Source of the DNA: Paludibacter jiangxiensis
GTDB lineage: Bacteria; Bacteroidota; Bacteroidia; Bacteroidales; Paludibacteraceae
Direction: 5' to 3'
Assembly: GCF_001618385.1 (NCBI RefSeq)
Contig: NZ_BDCR01000001.1
Span: forward strand, 496,001 to 560,000
Length of the DNA stretch: 64,000 bases
Shown piece by piece: positions 27,201-34,782 of the stretch. How positions within the stretch are numbered: the first letter of the stretch is position 1; every line of letters starts with the position of its first letter. The notes beneath the pieces were generated by a model, which searched no databases, had not been told where the DNA came from, and worked only from the letters and a program-made list of their open reading frames with translations. The position numbers were made by a program, and so were the translations under genes.

Positions 27201-27397
27201 TCGCCAGCAACATCAGTAATTGTCCCACTACCGGTTCCTTTTACTTTGATACTAGCGCCAATAACCGGTTGATCAGAAGCATCAACCACCTTTCCTTTGA
27301 TTGTTTTTGTTTGTGCATTAGCATTCACTACCGTGAAAAATGCCAGCAATAAACAAAAACCCAAATAAAACCATCTTTGCTTAAACATCTTAGTCAT
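24221..27397 (-). CDS. SusC/RagA-family TonB-dependent transporter
   Basis: A 1058-residue outer-membrane protein: signal peptide ~1-28, carboxypeptidase-regulatory-like domain ~30-115 (IKGKVVDASDQPVIGASIKVKG), TonB-box-like stretch ~ALSEVVVTAMG, plug ~130-240 (VNSLAGKVPGVNI; SVLKGAAASALYGSRAADGVI), then a 22-strand barrel ending FSFGVNITF. It is the first gene of the long minus-strand operon, with a 5' leader of roughly 230 nt holding a hairpin with a T-run. It should import oligomers with its SusD partner. The N-terminal STN domain used in anti-sigma signalling is absent, so control probably lies with a regulator outside the window. Confidence 0.92.
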   Translation of the reverse strand: MTKMFKQRWFYLGFCLLLAFFTVVNANAQTKTIKGKVVDASDQPVIGASIKVKGTGSGTITDVAGEFSLKASKGAVLVVSFVGYATKEMPVGAAADYTIVLTEDTKALSEVVVTAMGIKKEKKALGYSVSDLGSQELMKNKNTNVVNSLAGKVPGVNITQSSGAAGAGASITIRGGNSTSEGRENQPLFVVDGVIYDNSTSVIGNTGTDGMSRSNTSYSNRIMDINPEDIETMSVLKGAAASALYGSRAADGVIIITTKKGAEGTVKVDFSSKLSSSWANKLPETQTEFGRGFYSTNGVFSDQTYNSWGDKIPAGTKLYDNIGDFFHSGTVLDNNVSVSGGSKNGSFYLSGSNFNQSGIISKTGYDKTTFRFNGEQKYGRLTVDANVAYSIANTDKTLTTSGLYGGGGNGTMTAVYGWPRTENMSKYLNDNGTKYRLFDGIFDLANDTENPYWITNMDKMNDKTKRFTGALSGSYKITSWWDVSARLGYDQYTTDAYTYIAPGSVVSEMYQKGRLSKSNYDYAYTTTNIMSNFHKTISDFDLNLLLGTTTENTERTNQTHWGYNFITAGTISFNNIASTNQFFKDATVKKRLVGAYGEFRASYKNIAYLTATGRNDWSSTLPEDNQSYFYPSVSGSMVFTELLPKNNILSFGKVRGSWAQVGKDANSYATLTYLTSPLNYGSYIGIGNSYTSGNPFLKPEIQTSWEVGGELRFLNGRIGVDYTYYHSQTKNQIASPRLSNASGYIMTSINSGSVINNGMELAITGKPIVKKDFEWNVTLNASYNRGKLGDFLKGVDYFYPTDAQFGTVKAASIPNGGNFLALTGRRVLHENGSNGTEDKNGRLLVDPTTGLYKLSSTSNNEIVGNREPKFIGGLNNSFRIKDLTLSFLLDFRIGGDVYNGTEYYLVANGMSKRTTANNRESVTVTGINSQTGAEFSQTYNANQSYTIGGATYSGKYMIQQYWANYNQNSENFITSVNWMKLRSVSLNYDFSKLLKKQKVIKGLSVTATGTNLFTWTNYKGMDPEVSAAGGTGGSGSTGIDYCSVPSTSSFSFGVNITF

Positions 27398-27568
27398 AAT
27401 TTTGAGATTTTGAATATAAAAAAACTATTTTTAAAACCAGATAAAGCAACACAATCGTATTCCGAGTGTATCGGCGATCAATCACACATATAAGAGAGGT
27501 CAACTTGGATCATCCTTTCCTCCTATAAAAAGGACATCAGAAGGGAAGGTACATAATAACACTAATAG

Positions 27569-27609
27569 CAAAAGAAAAACTGCCGTGAAGCAAATTGTGG
27601 AGTGGCAGT
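27569..27609 (-). promoter_or_regulatory. Leader hairpin with T-run (possible attenuator) before susC
   Basis: On the minus strand ACTGCC (27609-27604) pairs with GGCAGT (27584-27579) around a ~19-nt loop and is followed by TTTTTCTTTT. It begins about 18 nt after the predicted transcript start. It could act as an attenuator or as a 5' stabiliser of the long operon mRNA. Confidence 0.45.
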
Positions 27610-27632
27610 CCTAATATAATTTTATTAAAAGA

Positions 27633-27640
27633 CAAAGATA
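27633..27640 (-). promoter_or_regulatory. -7 box of the peptidoglycan operon promoter
   Basis: The plus-strand CAAAGATA gives TATCTTTG on the minus strand, an exact TAnnTTTG match. It lies 236 nt before the susC start and after the terminator of the upstream operon. The -33 region (about 27660-27664) is poor, which would fit a promoter needing an activator. Confidence 0.6.
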
Positions 27641-27694
27641 AGAGAATTTCAAATAGAAATTCCAGAGTTGGCCTTAAGTAAAGGTCAAAATATA

Positions 27695-27708
27695 TTAATT
27701 CACACTAA
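27695..27708. promoter_or_regulatory. 14-bp motif shared with the other susC upstream region
   Basis: TTAATTCACACTAA here is the exact reverse complement of 33299-33312, in the upstream region of the second susC. It lies about 70 nt upstream of the predicted transcript start. It is a candidate regulator-binding site; there are only two copies, so chance is not excluded. Confidence 0.4.
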
Positions 27709-27731
27709 ATTTTAGCAAAAATATGTTGTTC

Positions 27732-27771
27732 AAAAAAGGAGGACCAATCACTCATGCATAGCAATTGGTCC
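27732..27771 (-). terminator. Intrinsic terminator of the second susC/susD operon
   Basis: On the minus strand GGACCAAT (27771-27764) pairs with ATTGGTCC (27748-27741), followed by TCC and six T (27737-27732). It lies about 130 nt after the susD stop at 27901. Confidence 0.75.
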
Positions 27772-27831
27772 ATCCAATTTTCATGAACTTTTATCTATTT
27801 TCCAAAACCGGGTTCTGTTTCAGATTATTTG

Positions 27832-27881
27832 GACAACCGTTGTATTGATAAAAATCAAAATATCAATATCCAACGGTTGTC
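27832..27881. terminator. Long hairpin just downstream of susD (27901)
   Basis: GACAACCGTTG (27832-27842) pairs with CAACGGTTGTC (27871-27881), and inside it TATTGATA (27843-27850) pairs with TATCAATA (27861-27868). This gives 19 bp with a 2-nt bulge. The T-tail (TTTTAATT) is on the plus strand, so for the minus-strand operon it probably acts as a 3' exonuclease barrier ahead of the terminator at 27732-27771. Confidence 0.6.
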
Positions 27882-27900
27882 TTTTAATTCAAAACATTGC

Positions 27901-29739
27901 TTATTCCCACCCAGGAGTTTGGGTCAAGGTATAGCCCTTGTCCTTATAAGCATTAATTGTACTGGTTCCGATAGGACATAAATAAACTCTATTGGTAAAA
28001 CTGTTCCGATCCGCACTATTTTCCGGAATATAAAAACCTACCATAGAAGAGGCATTTGTACCATTGTAAGTGATAACATTTCCGGTTGCATCTTTCACCT
28101 TTAACTTACCAACTTTTGTAGTAACCAAGAATGAAGGAAGTTCTTTGGGGAAATCAATCCAAAGGCCTAACATTTTTTCCGGATGCGTTGTATAGTTCAT
28201 ATAGTCTATTTTCTTCCAACGACGAATATCCATCAAGCGAGCAAATTCAAAAACAAATTCCATTCTGCGTTCGCGACGAATTTCCCACATCAGATCAGAA
28301 ATAGCAGGATCATCTTTACTTGGATCTGTAACCAGCGTAGTCAATTGCAAAGGAGCTGTTTTGGTCACTCCACGTGCTATTGCAGTTGCATCAAGGGGAC
28401 GATTACGTATCGCATTAATGGACACATCAATATCCGACTGTGTTACAGCAGCTTCGCCCATTGTAGCCAACTCCGCCTTCGCTTCAATCCAGTTCAACAC
28501 TACCTCGGCATAACGGATTACCGGAGCATCGTTTACATTGGTATTGGATGCATACATTGCAGGATAAACACCATTAAAGTATGTAGGAGAAACGCGATCT
28601 GAGAATTTATAGGCATACAGCAAAGAAGAAGATTGAGTACAGCTTGCTACTGTATTTGAAAAAGTAGCTTCAAATCTCGGGTCTCTTGTCTTAACCATAC
28701 TTGCGATATCGAATTTATCGGCATCAGTCACAGTAGAAAGCTGGTAAGGCTTGCTATCTTTACAAATAAATGATTTTGCCAAGTCTAAATTCGGGCCCTG
28801 AGTTTGTCCTGAATAACCGTCACTATACGATTGCACTGCATGTGTAACGCTTTGTGTTGCATCATAAGTTCTATATAAAATAACCTCCTTATTCGAAGCT
28901 AAGTTATCCGAACCAAACAGACTTCTAAAATCGCTTGTGAAATTATATTTGCCGGAAGCCATTACAAAATTGGCGGCCTTTACAGCAAATGCAAAATACT
29001 TCTTAGCTTTTTCAGTATTATTCAAATGATATTTCTGCCATGAGCCTTCAAAAAGCATAAGACGAGAAATGAAAGAAGCTGCGATATACTTATTCAGGTA
29101 TTGAACATTTCCATCATTTGTACGCATGTTATCAAAAGCATAGTTCAAATCGTCATACACCTTATCCATCACAAATGTTCTGTCATCGCGATCTTTATAC
29201 AGCAAATCCTTTTCGCCGTCACCGACTACCTTATCATAATAAGGTACATTTCCAAAGACACTCACCAATCGGCTATATTCAAATCCTCTAAAGAAACGAC
29301 CCACAGCACTCCAATGGTTATATGCTTCGTCCGTAATAGACTTGCCCTTCATTCCATCAATTCTATTAATGAAAAGATTGCACTTTCTTACCCATGCAAA
29401 GTTCCACTGAGGACCACCATAACTTGCAATCCATGCACTGGATTCAGATGTGGATGAGTTAGAAGTAGGAGCCTGAGCATAAAAGTTAGTTTGGACACCT
29501 GTGGAAACAAGGTCATCCGAGAAAGAATATCCTGTTAGTGGTGAATAGTCAGTTGTCCAACTTGAATTATATCCGTTGAAATAATTATTATAAAATCCAT
29601 TTGCAAATAGACGCAAATTAGATTCTGATGTCCAATAATTGCTGTCATCCATAGTTGTCAACGATTTCCTGTCCAAGAAATCATTACAACTCATCACAAG
29701 GAGACCAGTCAGAAATAAAATAAATATATTCTTTTTCAT
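27901..29739 (-). CDS. SusD/RagB-family outer-membrane lipoprotein, second pair
   Basis: A 612-residue lipoprotein with lipobox VMSC (Cys18) followed by NDFLDRKSLTTMDDSNYW, typical of the main SusD family. The C-terminal part has PVIRYAEVVLNWIEAKAEL and DLMWEIRRERRMEFVFEFARLMDIRRWKK, conserved SusD elements. It starts 11 nt after its SusC partner and is the last gene of a two-gene operon. It is clearly different from the SusD at 22205, so the two pairs likely bind different fragments, for instance different chain lengths or peptide-linked versus bare glycan. That division is a guess; no hydrolase gene is coupled to this pair. Confidence 0.92.
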   Translation of the reverse strand: MKKNIFILFLTGLLVMSCNDFLDRKSLTTMDDSNYWTSESNLRLFANGFYNNYFNGYNSSWTTDYSPLTGYSFSDDLVSTGVQTNFYAQAPTSNSSTSESSAWIASYGGPQWNFAWVRKCNLFINRIDGMKGKSITDEAYNHWSAVGRFFRGFEYSRLVSVFGNVPYYDKVVGDGEKDLLYKDRDDRTFVMDKVYDDLNYAFDNMRTNDGNVQYLNKYIAASFISRLMLFEGSWQKYHLNNTEKAKKYFAFAVKAANFVMASGKYNFTSDFRSLFGSDNLASNKEVILYRTYDATQSVTHAVQSYSDGYSGQTQGPNLDLAKSFICKDSKPYQLSTVTDADKFDIASMVKTRDPRFEATFSNTVASCTQSSSLLYAYKFSDRVSPTYFNGVYPAMYASNTNVNDAPVIRYAEVVLNWIEAKAELATMGEAAVTQSDIDVSINAIRNRPLDATAIARGVTKTAPLQLTTLVTDPSKDDPAISDLMWEIRRERRMEFVFEFARLMDIRRWKKIDYMNYTTHPEKMLGLWIDFPKELPSFLVTTKVGKLKVKDATGNVITYNGTNASSMVGFYIPENSADRNSFTNRVYLCPIGTSTINAYKDKGYTLTQTPGWE

Positions 29740-29750
29740 AATTACATCTA

Positions 29751-32700
29751 TTAAAAGTTTACTTGAAGACCTATAGAAAATGTCTTAAACGCAGGTACTC
29801 CAGTTCCTATACGGCCTGAGTTATAGTTCGTATTGGACGTAGCCGTAACGGATGATGTCCAAACAGTAGAGAGGCCATTAGTATCTTCAGGGTCAATGGG
29901 TAATGATCCTAAATGATCAAATGTAAAGAAGTTTTCTAAGGAAGCATACACTCTCAACTTCGTTATATAGAATCTCTTCAGCAAATTTGCAGGGAAAGCA
30001 TAACCTACCGTAATGTTCTTAATACGCATATATGCCATATTCAAAAGATACCTATCCGATTCTACCGTATTATATCTTGTTGCATCATCTCCGGCAACAC
30101 AGCTCAAATTAAATGGACGAGGATAGAAAGCATTGGTGCGATCTTCTCTCCAGAAATTTCCGGCAATAGCTTCAGGCATGGCACCATCACCAGAGTTATA
30201 ACCGGCAATAGCTAATGATCCGTCCCCTACAACTGTACGTTTGCCTACGCCTTGCATAAACACAGAAACATCGACACCTTTCCAGTCTGCACCTAAACGC
30301 AACGAATATTCATAACGCGGGGTAGAATTACCAATCACTTTCAAATCACCATGATCATCGGTAGTACGACTTCCGTCATCAATTTTACCATCGCCATTCA
30401 TATCTTTAAATTTCACATCACCAGGGCCAAAATAGAAATTACCGCCTTGCAAGTATCCCTGTGTTGGAGCGCTGGCATCAGCTAATTGATTGATTTTAAC
30501 ACCTGTTGGCAACGTTACCTGTACCATTTTGCCATCCGATCCATAAACGAAGTCGTCTTTTTGATACAAACGATCAACTGTGTATCCCCAAATTTCACCA
30601 TATGTCTTTCCAACATACCAGCTGTCAAGGCTTTTAGTAGAACCATACTTGGTAATTTTTGTTTTCGAATCAGCAAGAGTTGCAACTACATTGATTCCTA
30701 ACCCATTTTTAAATCGGTGATTGAAATCCATCTGCAATTCAAATCCATTAGTTCTTAGTGAACCGAAATTACCCTGAGGAGAAGAAGCTCCATAGGTAGC
30801 AGGAATTCCTTCCTGAGCATTAATCATATTTTTAGTATCTCTTCTGTACCAGTCAAACGAAAGTCCAAGTTCATTATTCAACAAGCGGATATCAGAACCC
30901 AAATCCAGCGTTGTGATGGTTTGCCAAGAGATATCACTTGAAACAGCAGCCGGAGTGGCAAAAGAATAGGTCTTTGTTGTCCCATTTATTACCCATGTGG
31001 TATTACTTCCGCTCATTGTAGGAATATAAAGGCTACCTGCTACTGATTGGTCACCAATAGAACCCCATGATCCTCTCAATTTGAAAGAGCTCAGATATTC
31101 ACTGCTCCATTTCATCCACGGCTCTTCGCTCACACGCCATCCTGCCGAAAATGAAGGGAACCAATTCCATTTCAAGTCATTTGGAAATTTAGAAGTTCCG
31201 TCATAACGCAAGTTTGCCTCCAATAAATAACGATCTTTGAAACTATAGTTTACACGTCCAAATACACCAAACTGAGAATCCCAATACTCGCCACCGCTAC
31301 TGGTCTGAGTTCCTGTTGCCAAGTCAAACTGAGGATTTGTAAAGTCAATTAGCTGTGTTTTTTGACTCCAGTTATAAGTATATCTATAATCAACACTATT
31401 AAGACCTAACAATAACTTTGCCTTATGATCCTTAGCAACCGTAAATTCGTAGGTAGATTTAACGTTAAACGTATTCCATTGATCATTCTTCGACAACATA
31501 TACACATGATCGGGATTAGATCCGACACCTGTATAATTTGACCAGCCTAATTGGTAGGCAGGCATTGCATCTGGAGACGTTGCGCTAACAACATCACCAT
31601 TACTATTCACATATACCTGATTACCACTTGCATCCGTCTGTTTTACCGCATTACTCCAGGAATCATATGCAGTATAGCTTGTCCCTGGTCTTTTATTTGT
31701 ATAGTCCTGATTTGCATAGGTATAATCAACATCAATCGTCCAATCTTTCATAGGAGTGATCGTTAATCCTCCATTCATCGTAAGATAACGAGTGTCCATG
31801 TAACCTGTATTTGCAGCTCCCATTTCGTAAGCCGGGCTTCTCACTGGACGCCCATCCTGACATACTCCGTACGGTGTATTTGGGCCCCAGCGATAAATAT
31901 ATAACCAAGGGTCTGCTGTAGTTGAATTAGTTGCATAAGGAAAATTTTTCTTCCTCTTTGAATACATAGAACCACCATAAATCTTTACGTACTTATTCAA
32001 TTCGGTTCCAACTCTAACCGATCCATTAAAACGATCAAAGCTATCATCTTTAGCCGTTTTGTTAATTCCCTGCTGATTCAAATAACCAAAGCTCAAATCA
32101 TAATCGGTCTTCCCGCTTTTGCCGTTAACCGACAAATTATGGGTTTGAGAAGGAGTCCACTCCTTAACCAAATAGTCATACGGATTGTATGTTCTCAGAC
32201 CAATCTTATTATTATTTGCATCTACATACCAATCGCGTCCATATAGCATCGGATCGCTGGATTTTACAGTTGAGCCATATTTATCTTGCCATTGTTTTGC
32301 TTTTTCATAACCGGCACGGTCAACTTTCCAGAAGGTACCTGTGATTGTTCCTCCTACACGTTCCATTGCAAGAACAGCATATTCCAAAGCATCGAGGCCT
32401 CCCATTTTCATATCTTTTGCCATATTCTGAAAGGCAAAATTATTAGAGTATGTTACATTTACGCTTTCTCTTTTTGCGCCTTTTTTGGTTTTTATCAAAA
32501 TAACACCAAAAGCACCTTTAGAACCATAAATAGAAGCCGATGCAGCATCTTTTAGAACGGAGATAGATTCAATATCATCCGGATTTACCAACTGAATTGA
32601 TGGAATTTCAACGTTATCCAACAAAATCAATGGATTAGTCGATCCATTAACAGAACCCAACTGTCCACGAATTTTCATCACAGGATCAGAACCAACTTCA

Positions 32701-33185
32701 CCACTTGGGATAACAACGTTCAAACCAGGAGTCACACCTTGCAACCCACGTCCAACATCAGGAATAGGTCTTGCTTCTAACGTTTTTGTGTCCACATTAG
32801 CAACAGCTCCTGTCAAGTTGGCTTTCTTCTGCGTCGCATAACCGACAGCAACCACCTCTTCCATTTGTATTGCCGACTCTTTTAATGATACATTAAGAAC
32901 TCCTTTCGAACCAACGGGCTGCTCAATGGTATTGTATCCAACAAATGAGAATACCAATACATCTTTCGATGCAGCATTAACGGTATAACTACCATTAACA
33001 TCAGTAATCGTACCCACCGAGGTTCCTTTTATTTTCACAGTTGCTCCAATTACCGGTTGATTGGAACTATCAACCACCTTTCCCTTGATTGCTCTTGTTT
33101 GTGCGTAAGCTCCCACTACAGTGAAAAGCACCACCAACAAACAACAACCCAAATAAAACCATCTTTGCTTATAAAACTTAATCAT
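29751..33185 (-). CDS. SusC/RagA-family TonB-dependent transporter, second pair
   Basis: A 1144-residue outer-membrane protein: signal peptide ~1-28, regulatory-like beta domain (~30-115), TonB-box-like region with MEEVVAVGYATQKK, plug domain with GLQGVTPGLNV and SVLKDAASASIYGSKGAFGVI, barrel, and C-terminus FKTFSIGLQVNF. The N-terminus (KQRWFYLG, then KGKVVDSSNQPVIGA) closely resembles the other SusC at 24221, so the two are paralogues. No STN domain is present. It has its own promoter about 285 nt upstream and a leader with a hairpin. It forms an operon with the SusD at 27901, and the location between two peptidoglycan gene sets suggests a muropeptide-like substrate. Confidence 0.92.
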   Translation of the reverse strand: MIKFYKQRWFYLGCCLLVVLFTVVGAYAQTRAIKGKVVDSSNQPVIGATVKIKGTSVGTITDVNGSYTVNAASKDVLVFSFVGYNTIEQPVGSKGVLNVSLKESAIQMEEVVAVGYATQKKANLTGAVANVDTKTLEARPIPDVGRGLQGVTPGLNVVIPSGEVGSDPVMKIRGQLGSVNGSTNPLILLDNVEIPSIQLVNPDDIESISVLKDAASASIYGSKGAFGVILIKTKKGAKRESVNVTYSNNFAFQNMAKDMKMGGLDALEYAVLAMERVGGTITGTFWKVDRAGYEKAKQWQDKYGSTVKSSDPMLYGRDWYVDANNNKIGLRTYNPYDYLVKEWTPSQTHNLSVNGKSGKTDYDLSFGYLNQQGINKTAKDDSFDRFNGSVRVGTELNKYVKIYGGSMYSKRKKNFPYATNSTTADPWLYIYRWGPNTPYGVCQDGRPVRSPAYEMGAANTGYMDTRYLTMNGGLTITPMKDWTIDVDYTYANQDYTNKRPGTSYTAYDSWSNAVKQTDASGNQVYVNSNGDVVSATSPDAMPAYQLGWSNYTGVGSNPDHVYMLSKNDQWNTFNVKSTYEFTVAKDHKAKLLLGLNSVDYRYTYNWSQKTQLIDFTNPQFDLATGTQTSSGGEYWDSQFGVFGRVNYSFKDRYLLEANLRYDGTSKFPNDLKWNWFPSFSAGWRVSEEPWMKWSSEYLSSFKLRGSWGSIGDQSVAGSLYIPTMSGSNTTWVINGTTKTYSFATPAAVSSDISWQTITTLDLGSDIRLLNNELGLSFDWYRRDTKNMINAQEGIPATYGASSPQGNFGSLRTNGFELQMDFNHRFKNGLGINVVATLADSKTKITKYGSTKSLDSWYVGKTYGEIWGYTVDRLYQKDDFVYGSDGKMVQVTLPTGVKINQLADASAPTQGYLQGGNFYFGPGDVKFKDMNGDGKIDDGSRTTDDHGDLKVIGNSTPRYEYSLRLGADWKGVDVSVFMQGVGKRTVVGDGSLAIAGYNSGDGAMPEAIAGNFWREDRTNAFYPRPFNLSCVAGDDATRYNTVESDRYLLNMAYMRIKNITVGYAFPANLLKRFYITKLRVYASLENFFTFDHLGSLPIDPEDTNGLSTVWTSSVTATSNTNYNSGRIGTGVPAFKTFSIGLQVNF

Positions 33186-33248
33186 AATTTTTGGGGATTT
33201 GAAGATAATAATCTATTTTTAATTATATGCCAAACGATAACAATAAGA

Positions 33249-33268
33249 CAGGTTTTTGGCAAAACCTG
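33249..33268 (-). promoter_or_regulatory. Leader hairpin before the second susC
   Basis: CAGGTTTT (33249-33256) pairs with AAAACCTG (33261-33268) around TGGC. On the minus strand it is followed by TCTTATTGTT, a weak T-run. It sits about 65 nt before the susC start, within the predicted leader. Confidence 0.45.
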
Positions 33269-33298
33269 ATATTGGAAAATATTAATGGTATTAAGATA

Positions 33299-33312
33299 TT
33301 AGTGTGAATTAA
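33299..33312. promoter_or_regulatory. 14-bp motif shared with the other susC upstream region
   Basis: TTAGTGTGAATTAA is the exact reverse complement of 27695-27708. If the promoter at 33470-33499 is right, this copy lies in the leader, not upstream of the start site, unlike the other copy. Confidence 0.4.
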
Positions 33313-33469
33313 AAAAATACTACTTATTTTAGAGTCAAAAGAGATTTAGATTCGATTATTCGATTTTAGATAAAAGACAGACAAATATTTTATAACTCGC
33401 ATTATACATTACATTTACTTCGATTTAATCTCAAAGAAACATACAATAATCCCGAATAGTTACAGATAC

Positions 33470-33499
33470 CAAATTTACTCATATTTTACATATATGCAA
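33470..33499 (-). promoter_or_regulatory. Promoter of the second susC/susD operon
   Basis: On the minus strand TTG (33499-33497) is followed after 19 nt by TAAATTTG (33477-33470), matching both Bacteroidetes promoter elements with the right spacing. The leader to the ATG at 33185 would be about 280 nt. The rest of the 33186-33596 gap is A/T-rich, with only the leader elements listed separately. Confidence 0.65.
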
Positions 33500-33596
33500 C
33501 ATATATATGCTGTTTTTATTTTTTTTGAACATTATTTAATTCATACCTTAGACACAATAATGCTCATACAAGAAAGCATTTCAAAGAGAATTAGTA

Positions 33597-34775
33597 TCAG
33601 ATTTTTATATAAATGCGCTTTTTATAGAGAATATGACCGAAAATCCAGTTAAAAAGCACAAAAAAGATAGCAAACGACAGAGAAGCCCATAGATCAGGCA
33701 GCCACGACAAAAGCAAATCATTATAAATAAATCCTTTGATGGTTACAACTTCAGGAGTGATTATCAAAGGAATGGTTCCGAACAGGATAGATAACAAGGC
33801 CCCAAGCACATACATAAACAGTGGATTGATACCGAAGGATTCAAAGAAACGCGACCAACTCACATACCCTTTGATGTCTATCAACCAAATGAGCAATGAA
33901 AGCAACAACGAACCCAATCCACAGGTAACCATCACAAAGGTGGTACTCCACACTTTCTTATTAATAGGACAACCATAGCTCAACAAAAATCCGGCAAACA
34001 AAAGGATGGTACCAAAAATAAAGATTTGTTGGATACGCTGACCGTTATCCTTCACTTCATTAATAATCTTACCCACATAGAAACCCAGCAAAACATGAGC
34101 TAAGCAGGGCAAAGTACTCAACAGACCTTCAGGATCGAATGCAAACTTGGAACCGTCGGGCATCACCTCTTTATACATGTGATTTTCGCCAAACAGAGCA
34201 CGGTCCACAATATTGATCACGTTATTTTCTGTCAAATCGAATCCGTTACCAAGAAGCAAAATTGCCAGATATGCGACCAGAATTCCACCGGCAACATACA
34301 ATACCTTTTTATGGTTAATCAGCAGTATAATAATGGAAGCTCCGCAGTAACTCAATGCCAGACGCTGCATTACGCCAAGCGCCCTGATCTTGTCGAATGG
34401 AAGCAAACCGTGCATCAAACGTTCCGAGAAGGTCATTTCTGTGTTACCAAAGTCAAGAGTGGTTCTGCAAAACAAGCCAAACCATCCTAAGGCCAAACCG
34501 ATGCCAAAAATAATCAGCGTCCGCTTGGCTATTTTCCACGCCGCCTCCGACGAAAACTTAAAGTCATATTTCTTTAGTGAGAAATAGGTGGATACCCCCA
34601 TGATAAACATAAAAAACGGGAATACCAGATCAGTCGGTGTAAGACCATTCCATGATGCGTGTTCCAGCGGAGTAAAAATGTGACCCCACGAACCCGGGTT
34701 ATTAACCAGAATCATTCCGGCAATAGTAATACCACGCATTACATCCAGCGCCAAAAGTCTGTTAGTAGTCGGCAT
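33597..34775 (-). CDS. DUF5009/NagX-like integral membrane protein
   Basis: From the chosen ATG (MPTTNRLLALDVMRG) the protein has 392 residues and about 11 membrane segments. A longer frame from 34865 would run into the namZ gene, and its extra 30 residues look non-coding. RLLALDVMRGITIAGMILVNNPGSW and LTPTDLVFPFFMFIMGVS are the signature of the DUF5009 family, related to heparan-alpha-glucosaminide N-acetyltransferase and often annotated NagX. Related proteins sit in amino-sugar operons. It may transport amino sugars or transfer an acetyl group across the inner membrane; neither is shown here. It starts 7 nt after namZ and is the last gene of the murK-murQ operon. Confidence 0.8.
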   Translation of the reverse strand: MPTTNRLLALDVMRGITIAGMILVNNPGSWGHIFTPLEHASWNGLTPTDLVFPFFMFIMGVSTYFSLKKYDFKFSSEAAWKIAKRTLIIFGIGLALGWFGLFCRTTLDFGNTEMTFSERLMHGLLPFDKIRALGVMQRLALSYCGASIIILLINHKKVLYVAGGILVAYLAILLLGNGFDLTENNVINIVDRALFGENHMYKEVMPDGSKFAFDPEGLLSTLPCLAHVLLGFYVGKIINEVKDNGQRIQQIFIFGTILLFAGFLLSYGCPINKKVWSTTFVMVTCGLGSLLLSLLIWLIDIKGYVSWSRFFESFGINPLFMYVLGALLSILFGTIPLIITPEVVTIKGFIYNDLLLSWLPDLWASLSFAIFFVLFNWIFGHILYKKRIYIKI

Positions 34776-34782
34776 AGGAATT

